This document shows, in pieces, positions 25,735 through 35,216 of a DNA stretch of 64,000 nt. The stretch spans positions 1 to 64,000 of the forward strand of contig DATGFP010000034.1 in assembly GCA_035309005.1 (NCBI GenBank). Reading direction: 5' to 3'. The notes below the pieces were generated by a model, which was given only the letters and a program-made list of their open reading frames with translations, made no database searches and was not told where the DNA came from. The translations under genes and the position numbers were made by a program. Numbering within the stretch: position 1 is the first letter of the stretch; the number at the start of each line of letters is the position of its first letter. This DNA comes from DATARH01 sp035309005 (GTDB lineage: Bacteria > Pseudomonadota > Alphaproteobacteria > ATCC43930 > CGMCC-115725).

Positions 25735-26810
25735 TCGGCCGCCGTCGCCAGCCTGGCGGCGCGGTCGGCGGTGGTCAGCGCGTCGATCACCTCGTCGAGC
25801 GCTTCGCCCGACAGCACCTTGTCGATCTTGTAGAGCGTCAGGTTGATGCGGTGGTCGGTGACGCGGCCCTGCGGGAAATTGTAGGTGCGGATGCGCTCGG
25901 AGCGGTCGCCGCTGCCGACCTGCGATTTGCGGTCGGCGGCGCGCGTCGCGGCGAGCGCCTGCCGCTCCATCTCGTAGAGCCGGGCGCGCAAGACCTTCAA
26001 TGCCCGCGCCTTGTTCTTGTGCTGCGATTTCTCGTCCTGCTGGATCACCACCAGCCCCGAGGGCAGATGGGTGATCCTGACCGCGCTGTCGGTGGTATTG
26101 ACCGATTGCCCGCCCGGGCCGCTGGCGCGGAATACGTCGATCCGCAGATCCTTGTCGTCGATCGCGACGTCGACCTCCTCGGCCTCGGGCAATACCGCGA
26201 CGGTCGCGGCCGAAGTGTGGATGCGGCCCGAGGCTTCGGTCTCCGGCACGCGCTGCACCCGGTGCACCCCCGATTCGTATTTGAGGCGGGCGAAGACGTC
26301 GCGGCCGGTGATCGAGGCGACCGCCTCCTTGAAGCCGCCGATCCCGGTCTCCGATAGATCGAGCAGTTCGAAACGCCAGCCGCGCAGCGCGGCGTAGCGC
26401 TGATACATGCGGAAGAGATCGGCGGCGAACAGCGCCGCCTCGTCGCCGCCGGTGCCGGCGCGCACTTCGAGGATCGCGTTGCGCTCGTCGTCCTCGTCCT
26501 TCGGCAACAGCGACAGCTTGACCTGCATTTCAAGCTCGGGCAGGCGCTGGCGCAGCGCCTGCACCTCTTCCTCGGCCAGCGCCTTCATTTCCGGGTCGTC
26601 GGCCGCTTCGGCCATCTCGGCCGCGGCGGCGAGATCGGCTTCGGTGCGGCGCAAATTCTCGATGCCGCCGACTATCGGGTCGAGCTCGCTGTATTCCTTC
26701 GACAATCGGGCAAAATCGGCGCCGCTCACCCCGGCGGCCGACAAGGCCGCGCCGAGCTCTGCATGCCTGCGTCGCAGCTGGTCGAACCGCGATTCGAGCG
26801 CCCTCTCCAT
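25731..26810 (-). CDS. prfA: Peptide chain release factor 1
   Basis: It recognises UAA and UAG stop codons and triggers peptide release. It has 359 aa. The catalytic GGQ is at 233-235 in ASGPGGQSVNTTDSA. The codon-reading tripeptide position is PET (189-191) instead of the E. coli PAT, still of the RF1 P-x-T form. The adjacent GRIHTSAATVAVLPE block confirms RF1 over RF2, and no in-frame UGA frameshift site is present. The ATG start is six bases after the hisS stop. Confidence 0.97.
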   Translation of the reverse strand: MERALESRFDQLRRRHAELGAALSAAGVSGADFARLSKEYSELDPIVGGIENLRRTEADLAAAAEMAEAADDPEMKALAEEEVQALRQRLPELEMQVKLSLLPKDEDDERNAILEVRAGTGGDEAALFAADLFRMYQRYAALRGWRFELLDLSETGIGGFKEAVASITGRDVFARLKYESGVHRVQRVPETEASGRIHTSAATVAVLPEAEEVDVAIDDKDLRIDVFRASGPGGQSVNTTDSAVRITHLPSGLVVIQQDEKSQHKNKARALKVLRARLYEMERQALAATRAADRKSQVGSGDRSERIRTYNFPQGRVTDHRINLTLYKIDKVLSGEALDEVIDALTTADRAARLATAAE

Positions 26811-26816
26811 CGCGCG

Positions 26817-28064
26817 TCAGCCGTAGAGCGCCGCGAGCCACGCCGGCAGGTTATCGAGCGCGACCTCGCTTTGTGCGCCGCTGTCGAGATCGCGCACCGT
26901 CGCGGCGCCGCGCGCCAGCTCGTCCTGGCCGAGAAGCACCGCGGCGCGAGCGCCGATCCGGTCGGCCCGCCGCATCCGCCGCTGCAAATTGCCGGAATAG
27001 CCGAGATCGACGACGAAGCCGGCATCGCGCAGTTTTTCCGCCAGATCAATCGGCCACAGCTCATCGACAATGGCGATCGGGATCAGCGCCACCGGGCGCT
27101 TCGGCGCTGGCGGTTCATCGATCAGCATGGCCAGTCGCTCGATGCCGGCGGCCCAACCGACTCCCGGCATCGCGGGGCCGCCCATCAATTCGACCAGCCC
27201 ATCGTAGCGCCCGCCGGCGAGCACGGTGCCCTGCGAGCCAAGATCGGTGGTGACGAACTCGAAAACCGTGTGCGTGTAGTAATCGAGACCGCGCACAAGG
27301 CGCTGGTTGATGCGATGAGCGATGCCGATCCGATCGAGGCCGCCCCGTACGCCCGCAAAGAATTGCCGCGATGCCGGGTTGAGGAACTCCTCAAAGCGCG
27401 GCGCATCGGCGTTGATGCGCACATCGCCGGGGTCTTTCGAGTCGAGGATGCGCAGCGGGTTGGCTGCGAGCCGGCGCCGGCTGTCTTCCGATAATTCGGA
27501 CTGTCGCGCCGAGAAATAGCCGACCAGGGCATCGCGGTAGGCGGCACGACTTTCCGGGTCGCCCAGCGTGTTCAGCTCCAGCACCACGCGCTCGCCAACC
27601 CCGAGTTCCCTCAGGATGCGCTGGCCCAGCGCGATGATCTCGATGTCGGCCTGCGGCGTCGCGACGCCGAGCAATTCGGCGCCGATCTGGTGGAACTGGC
27701 GGAAGCGGCCCTTTTGTGGCCGCTCGTAGCGGAACATCGGCCCCGAATAGAAGAACTTGAGCGGCGTCGACTGCGTCAGCCCGTTCGACAGCACCGCACG
27801 GACCACGCCGGCGGTGTTTTCCGGCCGCAAGGTGACTTCCTCGCCGCCGCGGTCCGTGAAGGTGTACATCTCCTTCGAGACGATGTCGGTGTGCTCGCCA
27901 ATCGGGCGCGAAAACACTTCGGTGAATTCGAAGATCGGCGTCGCGATTTCGGCGAAACCGTAAAGCGCCGCCAAGTCGCGCGCGGTGTCGCCGATCCGGC
28001 GGTGTCGCCGCATCGTCTCGGGCAACAAATCCTGCGTGCCGCGCACCGGCTGCAAGGCTGGCAT
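26817..28064 (-). CDS. hisS: Histidyl-tRNA synthetase
   Basis: It charges tRNA-His. It has 415 aa and a class II catalytic core: motif 2 around FRYERPQKGRFRQFHQ, the histidine-specific block LVRGLDYYTHTVFEF, and motif 3 AAGIERLAMLI. The C-terminal anticodon-binding domain starts at about 330. The ATG at 28064 matches the family N-terminus (LQPVRGTQDLLPE). It is the first gene of a tight operon with prfA and prmC, all translation functions. Confidence 0.97.
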   Translation of the reverse strand: MPALQPVRGTQDLLPETMRRHRRIGDTARDLAALYGFAEIATPIFEFTEVFSRPIGEHTDIVSKEMYTFTDRGGEEVTLRPENTAGVVRAVLSNGLTQSTPLKFFYSGPMFRYERPQKGRFRQFHQIGAELLGVATPQADIEIIALGQRILRELGVGERVVLELNTLGDPESRAAYRDALVGYFSARQSELSEDSRRRLAANPLRILDSKDPGDVRINADAPRFEEFLNPASRQFFAGVRGGLDRIGIAHRINQRLVRGLDYYTHTVFEFVTTDLGSQGTVLAGGRYDGLVELMGGPAMPGVGWAAGIERLAMLIDEPPAPKRPVALIPIAIVDELWPIDLAEKLRDAGFVVDLGYSGNLQRRMRRADRIGARAAVLLGQDELARGAATVRDLDSGAQSEVALDNLPAWLAALYG

Positions 28065-28121
28065 CGCTCTCGTCTCTCCCCACCGCGGCGCATGGCGGCT
28101 GACGGCGCTGCGCGGCGCCGG

Positions 28122-29897
28122 CTAGCGCGAGATCGCCCGCGGTGCCGGCCGCTTGCGCCCGGACACCGATAAGTGGCGACAGAGCGCGTAAATGCCAAGG
28201 CAAATCCCCGCCAGGATTGCGCCCAAGCCGACCAGCGATGCGATGTCGGCCGCAAGCTGCCACTCGGGCCGGCGATAGGCGAAGGGCCGGTAAGCGGCAA
28301 ACGCGGTCTCGGCGGCGGCCGCGTCGGCGGCAAAGCCGTCGCCGGGCGAGCAGGAATTGTCGCGGCCATAAATGTAGCAGGCCGGGTTGCGCAGGTGCCG
28401 GTCGGGCAGCGACAAAGGGCCGAGGCGAAGGCCCCACGGAAAGGTTTGCAGCTTGTAGCCGAACAGCGGCTCGTAGCACGGAAAGGCCGATGCCCCGGCG
28501 GCCAATAGATCGTTGTCGGGAAAGGCGCGGCCGGCGGCGATCGCGGTGACCGGCGGTGGCAGTCCGGTGCGGCGCAGCGCGCGGTCGGCCGCGAGGATCG
28601 GCGATGGATCGTAGGGCTGCTGACGGTAATGCGTCGTGTCGGCAACCAATGCCTGGCCGACCGTCGCGAGGATGCCGATCAGCGCCACGCCGCCGCGCAC
28701 TCGAGGGTCGGCGAACAGCAGGTCCAGCATCAACGCGGCGGCGATCGCCAGCGGCAGCAGGTAGACGAAAAACCAGCGCACCAGCATGCCGTTTTCGCCG
28801 ATATAGGGCAGGGTCCTCAGCCAGGCCGCGAATTGCGGGCCACCGCAATTCAGCCACAGCGGGATCGCCAGCACCGCGGCGAGGCCGATCGCCGCGAGCC
28901 AGCGTTGCGGCGGCGGCCGGCGGCGCAACGCGCCGCGGGCGAGAGCCGCGCCGGCGCCGCCGACAAGCAGCACCAGCGGCACCAGGCCGAGGCCGAATTC
29001 GAATTCGTGGCGTTCGGCGAATTGCGGCAGCGCCGAGGGGAGGAAAAACGCCTGGAACAGCGCCGGCAATGCGGTCGCGAGGTCGGGGAAAATGAACAGC
29101 GTGCCGTCGCGGCGAAATTCGCTGACGAAAACCAGGGCTGGCGCCAACTTGGCCGCGCCGGCCGCCGCGGCGAGGAGGCCGGCGCCGAGGCCCAACGGCC
29201 AAAATGACATGACCGGCCGGCATGCCAGGGCGTGCAGCAGCCAGACGGCGAGCGCCGCCAGGGCCAAGGGGACGATGATGTTGGGCGCGCCGCAATAGAC
29301 GACATAGGTGAGAATCGCCCCGCCGAGCGCGGTCATCACGAGGAAGCGGCGAAGCCAATCCGGGCGCCCGTCGAGCGGGGTCAACAGCACAAAGCACAGC
29401 AGCGGCAGCAGCCCGACCGCGTGATAGGTGACCTGCCCGATCGCCATCCGGTACAGCAAAAAGCCGTTGAACAGGAAGATCACCGCCCCGAGAGCAGCGG
29501 CCGCCAGCGATGTGTCGAAGCGCCGGCGCAGCAGCACGAACGTCCCGAGCCCGCCCAGCCAGGCGAACAGCACTAGGGTGAGAAAAACGCTCGTCAGCGG
29601 ATCGACGAATTCGGCGAGCGCTTGCGGCGCCGAATAGAAGATCGATTGCGGGTTGGCGAGGAAGGGCAGTCCGCCGCAGAAGGCGGGCGAGAAATCCGGC
29701 AGTGCGAAGAGGCCGTTGGCGGTGATCCAATAGCGGCCGGCGAGGATCAGCGGCAGGAAGTAGGAATAATCCTCGCCGACCCGGCCGGCCGGGTTCGGAA
29801 AGAAGCTTTTGGCGAATAGGGCGTAGACCGCCGCGCTGGCCAGCAACGCCAGGCCGCACCCCCAATGGCGGCCGGTCATCGCCATTTCGCGCGCCAT
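28122..29897 (-). CDS. Polytopic membrane protein, probable GT-C-type glycosyltransferase
   Basis: It has 591 aa and about 12 hydrophobic segments from residue 13 onward, with a soluble part near 425-535 and a basic C-terminus (SGRKRPAPRAISR). The first periplasmic loop holds VGEDYSYFLPLILAGRYW, an acidic motif in the place where GT-C enzymes keep the catalytic carboxylate; this supports a lipid-linked sugar transferase but does not prove it. Cys pairs occur in the late periplasmic loop (CYIYGRDNSCSPGDG). No family name can be given with certainty. It lies downstream of the GT87-like gene on the same strand (gap 42 bp). Confidence 0.75.
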   Translation of the reverse strand: MAREMAMTGRHWGCGLALLASAAVYALFAKSFFPNPAGRVGEDYSYFLPLILAGRYWITANGLFALPDFSPAFCGGLPFLANPQSIFYSAPQALAEFVDPLTSVFLTLVLFAWLGGLGTFVLLRRRFDTSLAAAALGAVIFLFNGFLLYRMAIGQVTYHAVGLLPLLCFVLLTPLDGRPDWLRRFLVMTALGGAILTYVVYCGAPNIIVPLALAALAVWLLHALACRPVMSFWPLGLGAGLLAAAAGAAKLAPALVFVSEFRRDGTLFIFPDLATALPALFQAFFLPSALPQFAERHEFEFGLGLVPLVLLVGGAGAALARGALRRRPPPQRWLAAIGLAAVLAIPLWLNCGGPQFAAWLRTLPYIGENGMLVRWFFVYLLPLAIAAALMLDLLFADPRVRGGVALIGILATVGQALVADTTHYRQQPYDPSPILAADRALRRTGLPPPVTAIAAGRAFPDNDLLAAGASAFPCYEPLFGYKLQTFPWGLRLGPLSLPDRHLRNPACYIYGRDNSCSPGDGFAADAAAAETAFAAYRPFAYRRPEWQLAADIASLVGLGAILAGICLGIYALCRHLSVSGRKRPAPRAISR

Positions 29898-29939
29898 GGC
29901 GCCGGCTCACGGTCAGCGATGGGCCAGTGCATCGGGCCG

Positions 29940-31235
29940 CTACTGTCCCGCCGAGGCGGCAACGCCGGCGGGATCGACCACGTCGGCAGCGTACCGGCGC
30001 ATCGCAGCCATCACCATGGCGAGGAACAGCAGGATCAATAGCGGCGTCAGGGCGCCGGGGGGGAGCAACCTTGGCGGGGCGAACAGCGGGCTGATCCACA
30101 CCGCGGCGGCGAGCACGATTTCCGAAGTGCGCAGGCCGCTCATGCGCGGTGCGGTGATGAAGAGGCCCGCCGCCAGTCCCAGCAGAACGGCATCGGACGC
30201 CGAGGCATGCGGCGCCGCCAGCATCGTCGCCGCCAGCAGCGCGGCAAGCTGCAGCGACGGCATTGAGCGATGGCGGTAGGTCTCGTAGACAAACGCGGCG
30301 GCCAGCGCGACCGCGACCCACTGCGCGAGGCTCGCCAAGGCTTGCGGCGCGTTGAGCGCGCTGACGCAGGCGAAGACGCTCACTCCGTTGAGCCGGCCGG
30401 CGGTCACCCAGGCGCGGTAGGCCTCGTCGGCGCCGGTCATCATCGCGATCCACGCCTGCCAGATGCCGGGGCCGAACACCGCCAGGCTCAGCAGCGCCAG
30501 GGCCGCCGCACTCGCCGCGGTGCTGACGAGGGCGCGCCACTGCCGCGTCGCGAGCAGCGCCACCGGCACCAGCAGCCAGAGCTGCGGCTTCAGCGTCAGC
30601 ACGCCGAAGAGCGCGCCGGCGAGCACCGGGGAGCGGCCCAGCAATCCGAAGCCGCCGAGCAGCAGAGCGCTCGTGAAAAAGGCGTTCTGTCCGGTCATCA
30701 CGTCGAACGGGACGGCCGGGCACAACAGCAGCGAGAACGCCGCGATCCAGCGCGGCATGCCGCGGCCGAAATGCAGCAGGGCGGCGAGGATCGCGGCGGC
30801 AAACCCAATCAGCAGAAAGGCCGCCAGCGAGGCCGCCGGCGGCAGCAGCCCGAACGGCAGAAACAGCAGGAGAAAGCTCGGCGGATAAACCCAAGGGTGC
30901 AGGATCAGCGGCTGCGACAGCCAGAGGGCGAAGCGCTGGTTCAGCGCGGCCGTCAGGGTTCGGCCGTCGAAGACGAGCGGCAGGTTGCCGTCGAAATAAG
31001 CGCGCGCCGCCGTATAGAAGACCATCCAGTCCTGGCCGGGATCGCGGAAGAACACCCAAATCCAAAGAGCCCAGGCCGCCAGCCCGGCCGCGCCGCAGAT
31101 GAGTGCCAGCGTCACCGCCCGCTTCGGCGACAGCGGCCAATGGGGCGCGCCGTCGCTCCCGACCGTCGCGGCCGCGTCGCCGCCAATCGGCGCGGCAAAG
31201 TGGGCCCCGGCAGGCTCGCCCGACATGATCTCCAC
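29940..31235 (-). CDS. GT87 (DUF2029) family membrane glycosyltransferase
   Basis: It has 431 aa and about 10 membrane segments. The first loop motif DPGQDWMVFYTAARAYFDG, then YPPSFLLLFLPFG and TGQNAFFTSALLLGG, then LKPQLWLLVPVAL are the pattern of the GT87/DUF2029 family, polyprenyl-phosphate-mannose-dependent transferases in actinobacteria and uncharacterised relatives in alphaproteobacteria. The N-terminal 35 residues are polar and cytoplasmic. It is divergent from a paralogue at 31397. The donor and acceptor are unknown. Confidence 0.83.
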   Translation of the reverse strand: MEIMSGEPAGAHFAAPIGGDAAATVGSDGAPHWPLSPKRAVTLALICGAAGLAAWALWIWVFFRDPGQDWMVFYTAARAYFDGNLPLVFDGRTLTAALNQRFALWLSQPLILHPWVYPPSFLLLFLPFGLLPPAASLAAFLLIGFAAAILAALLHFGRGMPRWIAAFSLLLCPAVPFDVMTGQNAFFTSALLLGGFGLLGRSPVLAGALFGVLTLKPQLWLLVPVALLATRQWRALVSTAASAAALALLSLAVFGPGIWQAWIAMMTGADEAYRAWVTAGRLNGVSVFACVSALNAPQALASLAQWVAVALAAAFVYETYRHRSMPSLQLAALLAATMLAAPHASASDAVLLGLAAGLFITAPRMSGLRTSEIVLAAAVWISPLFAPPRLLPPGALTPLLILLFLAMVMAAMRRYAADVVDPAGVAASAGQ

Positions 31236-31396
31236 CTTTGGCGCGGCTCGGCAAGGCTGATGCAGGCGCCTTAAGTCATGGTTAACGGCCGAGCTTTAGA
31301 TAGCATCAGTTTGCGGCGCCGAGGGCGCGGGCGATAGGCGGAAGGTTGGATCATGCGGGCTGCCAGCTCTGTCCGACGGCATCGCATGAGGGTGCG

Positions 31397-32650
31397 TTGA
31401 GGCCCGTCGCCAGCCTGTGCGACGGACGCTGGCTCACCCGCCGGCGGATAGGCATCGCCGCGGCGATCCTGCTGGCGGTGCAGATTGCCGGGTTCGCCTT
31501 CATCGTCGCCGGCACGCACGGCTGGATCACCCCGTTGAAGGGGCCGACGACCACCGATTTCGTCAGCTTCTATGCCGCCGGGCGGCTGGCCGAGGCGGGA
31601 ACCCCGGCCCTCGCCTATGATCGCGCGGCGCATCTCGCGGCCGAGGAGCAGGTCGCCGGAATCGGCATCGTGTATCAGTTTTTCAATTACCCGCCGGTAT
31701 ACCTGCTGCTGTGCGCGGTGCTCGCGATGCTGCCCTATCTTCTGGCATTCGTCGCGTTCGAGACCGCGACGCTCGTGCTCTATCTTTGCGTCGCCACGCG
31801 CATCCTGGGCGAGCGCAGCGGGGTCGCGCTTGTCGTGCTGCTCGGCTTCCCGATGGTGTTCTGGAATTTCGGCATCGGGCAGAATGCGTTCCTGACGGCC
31901 GGATTGTTCGGTGCGGCGACGCTGGTGATCGACCGCCGCCCGGTTGTCGCCGGACTTTTCTTCGGCACGCTCTGCTACAAGCCGCAATTCGGCCTGATGG
32001 TGCCGCTGGCGCTGGCCGCCGCCGGCCAATGGCGCGCCTTCGCCGCGGCGGCCGTCTCGGCGACCGTCTTGGTGCTGCTGTCGCTGGCGCTGTTCGGGGC
32101 CGGGACCTGGCAGGCTTTCCTGGAGGTCGCCGGCAACTCGCCGGCAATGTACGAATCGGGGCGCATCCTGTTTGTCGGCATGGCGAATTCCTTCGGCGCG
32201 GCACGCCTGCTCGGCGCCGGCCCGCCGCTAGCCTACGCGATGCAAGCGGTCGCGAGCCTTGCCGCGGCCGGTGTCGTCGTCGCGGTGTGGCGGCGCGGCC
32301 TTGGCCTGCCGACGCGCGCCGCGACGCTCGCCGCCGCGACGATCGTCGCGGCGCCGCTGGCGCTCTTTTATGACCTGATGCTCGCCGCCATCGCGGCGGC
32401 CTGGCTCGTCCGCGACCGCGGCTCTCCGGCCGCCGCCGGCTGGGAGAGCGCGGTGCTGGCGGCGCTTTACCTGGTGGTGCTCGATGGGCGCGGCCTCGCC
32501 GAGCATTGGCGAGTGCCCGCCTTCCCGCTCGCCGCGATCGTGCTCCTCGCGCTCGCCGCCGCCCGCGCCTGGCGGGAAATGACGGCGTCACCCGGCGATG
32601 CTGGGCTCGCGGCGGCGCGAGGCGAGCCGTCCTGCGGCGCACCCGATTGA
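31397..32650 (+). CDS. GT87 (DUF2029) family membrane glycosyltransferase, paralogue
   Basis: It has about 417 aa. It shares the arrangement of the minus-strand neighbour: TTDFVSFYAAGRLAEAG in loop 1, NYPPVYLLLCAVLAMLPY, GIGQNAFLTAGLFGAATL and YKPQFGLMVPLALAAAG, so the two are paralogues arranged head to head. The start is uncertain: TTG at 31397 with GAGGG four bases before it is preferred, while TTG at 31346 would add 17 residues but lacks a spaced ribosome site. It is convergent with the next gene (27-bp gap). Confidence 0.82.
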   Translation: MRPVASLCDGRWLTRRRIGIAAAILLAVQIAGFAFIVAGTHGWITPLKGPTTTDFVSFYAAGRLAEAGTPALAYDRAAHLAAEEQVAGIGIVYQFFNYPPVYLLLCAVLAMLPYLLAFVAFETATLVLYLCVATRILGERSGVALVVLLGFPMVFWNFGIGQNAFLTAGLFGAATLVIDRRPVVAGLFFGTLCYKPQFGLMVPLALAAAGQWRAFAAAAVSATVLVLLSLALFGAGTWQAFLEVAGNSPAMYESGRILFVGMANSFGAARLLGAGPPLAYAMQAVASLAAAGVVVAVWRRGLGLPTRAATLAAATIVAAPLALFYDLMLAAIAAAWLVRDRGSPAAAGWESAVLAALYLVVLDGRGLAEHWRVPAFPLAAIVLLALAAARAWREMTASPGDAGLAAARGEPSCGAPD

Positions 32651-32677
32651 CCGGCAGATTTCCGCCGTATGCTCGCG

Positions 32678-34120
32678 CTACGGGCAGCGATGCAGCAGGC
32701 AGCCGTAATAGCGAAAGATGTCGGTCTGCCCTAGCCGATCGCTCGCCATCCCGAACGGCGAGAGCATGTAGATCAGCCAGAGAAATTGGGCGGCGAAAAT
32801 GTCGACCAGCGCGGCGCTGGCGAGCAGCCGGTTGCCGCCTCGGCCGGGGACCGCCAGCAGGCACCAGAACCCGATGAACGCGCCCAGTTCGAGGAGCGGA
32901 TAGAACTCCATCCGATAGCGGTAGGTCATCGCGATCGCGCACAGCATCAGCAGCGCCGGGATCAGGAGGCCGCACGCGGCCAGCGCGATCGGCGCGCGGC
33001 GTGGCATCGCCCTCCCTCGCGCCAGATGGACGGCGCCGTAAATGCCGAGGCCGATGAGCAATGGATCGGAAAGTAAAAAGCTGCTTGGAGGCAGCTCGAC
33101 GTCGATCATCGTCCGTTCGACGAACCCCGACCACAATAATTGCCCCGAGCCGTCGCGCAGTGCCCATAGAGGGAAAAAATAATAAAGGAGACCAAACGGC
33201 AGCCGGATCGGATTGAATTCGCCATATTCGTGGAGTGCGGCGACATGCGCCGGGTTTGGCGTTTCGATCAGTGACCGGTTCATATCCATAAAGACGAACG
33301 GATTGCCCCATCGCTGCTGATTGACGATCCCGGTAGCCACGGCAAACGCCAGCAGGATGAGCAGCGGCAGGCACGACGAGAGCAGCCTGCTACACACGCC
33401 ACCGGCGCCGTTCGCTTTCGCCACTGCCCAGCCGCGCCACAGCCAAATCAAACCAAGCGCCACGTAGAGCCCCAGCGCGGTCGAGACGCGCGTCAACAGG
33501 CATAGACCGGCAACCGCCGCGAGCGTCGACATCAGCGGGATCGAAAAACCGTCCGGCCGCGTCCACCCTTGTAGGACGAGCAACACAAAGGCGGCGGCAA
33601 ACACATCCGCCCACAGCAGGATCTCCTGGTAGATCGACGGTCGCAAAAACAGCACTTGCGGCCCGCTCGCCAGGATGGCGGCGATCAACAGCCACAGCAG
33701 CAGTGGCCGGCGCGGCATGTCGACGCTGCGCCATAGGACAAGCACGGACATCACTTTGAACAGCGCCATCAACGAATCGGCGACCAGGCAGCTGAGGCGG
33801 GTAAAATCGGTCGTCGCGAAATTTGGCAGCACCAGCAACGGCGCGCGCAGCAGCGCCGGGAAGATGCCGAAATAAGAGTAGACCGCGCCGTTGCGTCGGA
33901 AGCCCTCAAGGCCGACTGCCGCCGGATCGACATCGAACCGGCCGTGCAGCATATGCAGAAGCATGCTGTTGAAGTTCAGCCCGGTAGGCAGCGGTTGGAA
34001 CAGCCCGCTGGTGCCGCCGGCGGTGAGGAGCAGGGCATAATAGCCGATCGCCGGCAGCAACAGGCAGAGTGCTGCAGTGCCGACGCGCCCTGCGGGCCGT
34101 TCGGCGGTCGAACTCGTCAT
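32678..34120 (-). CDS. Polytopic membrane protein, GT-C-like, unrecognised
   Basis: It has 480 aa from the ATG at 34120 (the frame allows eight more residues). About 10-11 hydrophobic segments are seen. A soluble part near residues 40-80 (TGLNFNSMLLHMLHGRFDVDP, then FRRNGAVYSYFG) lies between the first two segments, as in GT-C enzymes, and another loop near 270-330. I do not recognise the family. It closes a cluster of four membrane proteins that probably act on the same lipid-linked glycan; that is inference from size, topology and proximity. Confidence 0.7.
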   Translation of the reverse strand: MTSSTAERPAGRVGTAALCLLLPAIGYYALLLTAGGTSGLFQPLPTGLNFNSMLLHMLHGRFDVDPAAVGLEGFRRNGAVYSYFGIFPALLRAPLLVLPNFATTDFTRLSCLVADSLMALFKVMSVLVLWRSVDMPRRPLLLWLLIAAILASGPQVLFLRPSIYQEILLWADVFAAAFVLLVLQGWTRPDGFSIPLMSTLAAVAGLCLLTRVSTALGLYVALGLIWLWRGWAVAKANGAGGVCSRLLSSCLPLLILLAFAVATGIVNQQRWGNPFVFMDMNRSLIETPNPAHVAALHEYGEFNPIRLPFGLLYYFFPLWALRDGSGQLLWSGFVERTMIDVELPPSSFLLSDPLLIGLGIYGAVHLARGRAMPRRAPIALAACGLLIPALLMLCAIAMTYRYRMEFYPLLELGAFIGFWCLLAVPGRGGNRLLASAALVDIFAAQFLWLIYMLSPFGMASDRLGQTDIFRYYGCLLHRCP

Positions 34121-34216
34121 TTTCCACGCTCCGCAGCGCACCAAGGCTTGCTGATTAAGATACCGGATTTAGCTGCGGCTAACTGCACCAGCACCAGACG
34201 CAGCCGTTGCAGAGGC

Positions 34217-35164
34217 TCAAAGATCGAGGACGAGGACGTCGCTGAGGGCGCGCGAGCAGCAGATCAAGAGGTGGGTGCGGCGGGCGGTTTCGGCGAGGAT
34301 CGGGTCGCGGTGGTCGGGTTCGCCGGCGATGTAGCGGGTCAGGCAGGTGCCGCAATAGCCGAGTTCGCACGAGGTGCGGGCTTCGACGCCGTGGCGGCGC
34401 AAGACGTCGATGATCGTCTCGCCCGGCGGCACGTCGTATTCGGCGCCGCTCTTCGCCAGGCGGACGCGAAACGGCCGGTCCTCCTCGACGCGGGAAGGCG
34501 GGGCCGCGCCGGGGCCGGAGAAATATTCGCAATGCACGCTGCCGGCGGGCCAATGCGCCGAGGCGGCGGCCGCCGCCGCCATCATGCCGGCCGGGCCGCA
34601 ATAGTAGAGATGCGTGCCGGGCTGCCAGTCGCGCAGCAGAGCGGCGATGTCGAGCCCGCGCGACGGGTCGCCGCCATCGTAATGGAACACCACCCGCCCC
34701 ATCGCGGCGAGCAGGTCGAGCTCCTCGCGAAAGGCCGTCTTCTCCGGGGCGCGGGTGCAGTAATGCAGGTGGAATTCGCTGCGGCGGCGGCGCAATTCGG
34801 CGATCATCGCCATGATCGGGGTGATGCCGATGCCGCCGGCGAGCAAGAGGTGGCGCTCGGCCGCCTCGGCGAGCGCAAAGTGGTTGTGCGGCAGCGACAC
34901 CTCGACGACGTTGCCGACCCGCACCGCGTCATGCAGCTGCCGCGAGCCCTCCCCGAGGCTCTCGCGCAGCACGGCGATGCAATAGCGCCGCCGCTCGGCC
35001 GGGTCGTTCCACAATGAATAGTCGCGCCAGACCCCCTCGCCGAGCCGCACGCCAACATGCGCGCCGGCGGCAAAGCGCGGCAGATCGCGCCCGTTCGGAT
35101 CGACGAGCTCGTAGCCGTTGACGGCCTCGGCCAGATAGGTGATCGAGCGCACGCGCAGCCGCAT
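34217..35164 (-). CDS. PDR/VanB-type oxygenase reductase (FMN, NADH, 2Fe-2S)
   Basis: It has 315 aa. It has a ferredoxin-reductase-like flavin domain (RDYSLWNDPAERRRY, about 47-61), a NAD domain with GGIGITPIMAMI at about 110 and YYCGPAGMM, and a C-terminal plant-type 2Fe-2S domain C-ELGY-C-GT-C with the fourth Cys in LLICC. This is the order of phthalate dioxygenase reductase and vanillate demethylase reductase. It would pass electrons from NAD(P)H to a Rieske oxygenase, but no oxygenase gene is in the window. It is downstream of a substrate-binding protein on the same strand. Confidence 0.9.
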   Translation of the reverse strand: MRLRVRSITYLAEAVNGYELVDPNGRDLPRFAAGAHVGVRLGEGVWRDYSLWNDPAERRRYCIAVLRESLGEGSRQLHDAVRVGNVVEVSLPHNHFALAEAAERHLLLAGGIGITPIMAMIAELRRRRSEFHLHYCTRAPEKTAFREELDLLAAMGRVVFHYDGGDPSRGLDIAALLRDWQPGTHLYYCGPAGMMAAAAAASAHWPAGSVHCEYFSGPGAAPPSRVEEDRPFRVRLAKSGAEYDVPPGETIIDVLRRHGVEARTSCELGYCGTCLTRYIAGEPDHRDPILAETARRTHLLICCSRALSDVLVLDL

Positions 35165-35216
35165 GGCGTGTTATCTCGCGAATCCGTCCCGCTGCAAACC
35201 GCAATCGCCGATAGGG

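Noticed and set aside
27391..31254. Minus-strand ORF of 1287 codons across hisS and two membrane-protein genes
   Set aside because: It runs in another frame over three well-supported genes; composition is Arg/Pro-rich without any domain. It is a GC-bias artefact.
31271..32029. 252-codon minus-strand ORF over the plus-strand GT87 gene
   Set aside because: It is highly charged (Arg/Glu/Gln) shadow translation of a membrane protein gene, a known effect of complementing hydrophobic codons.
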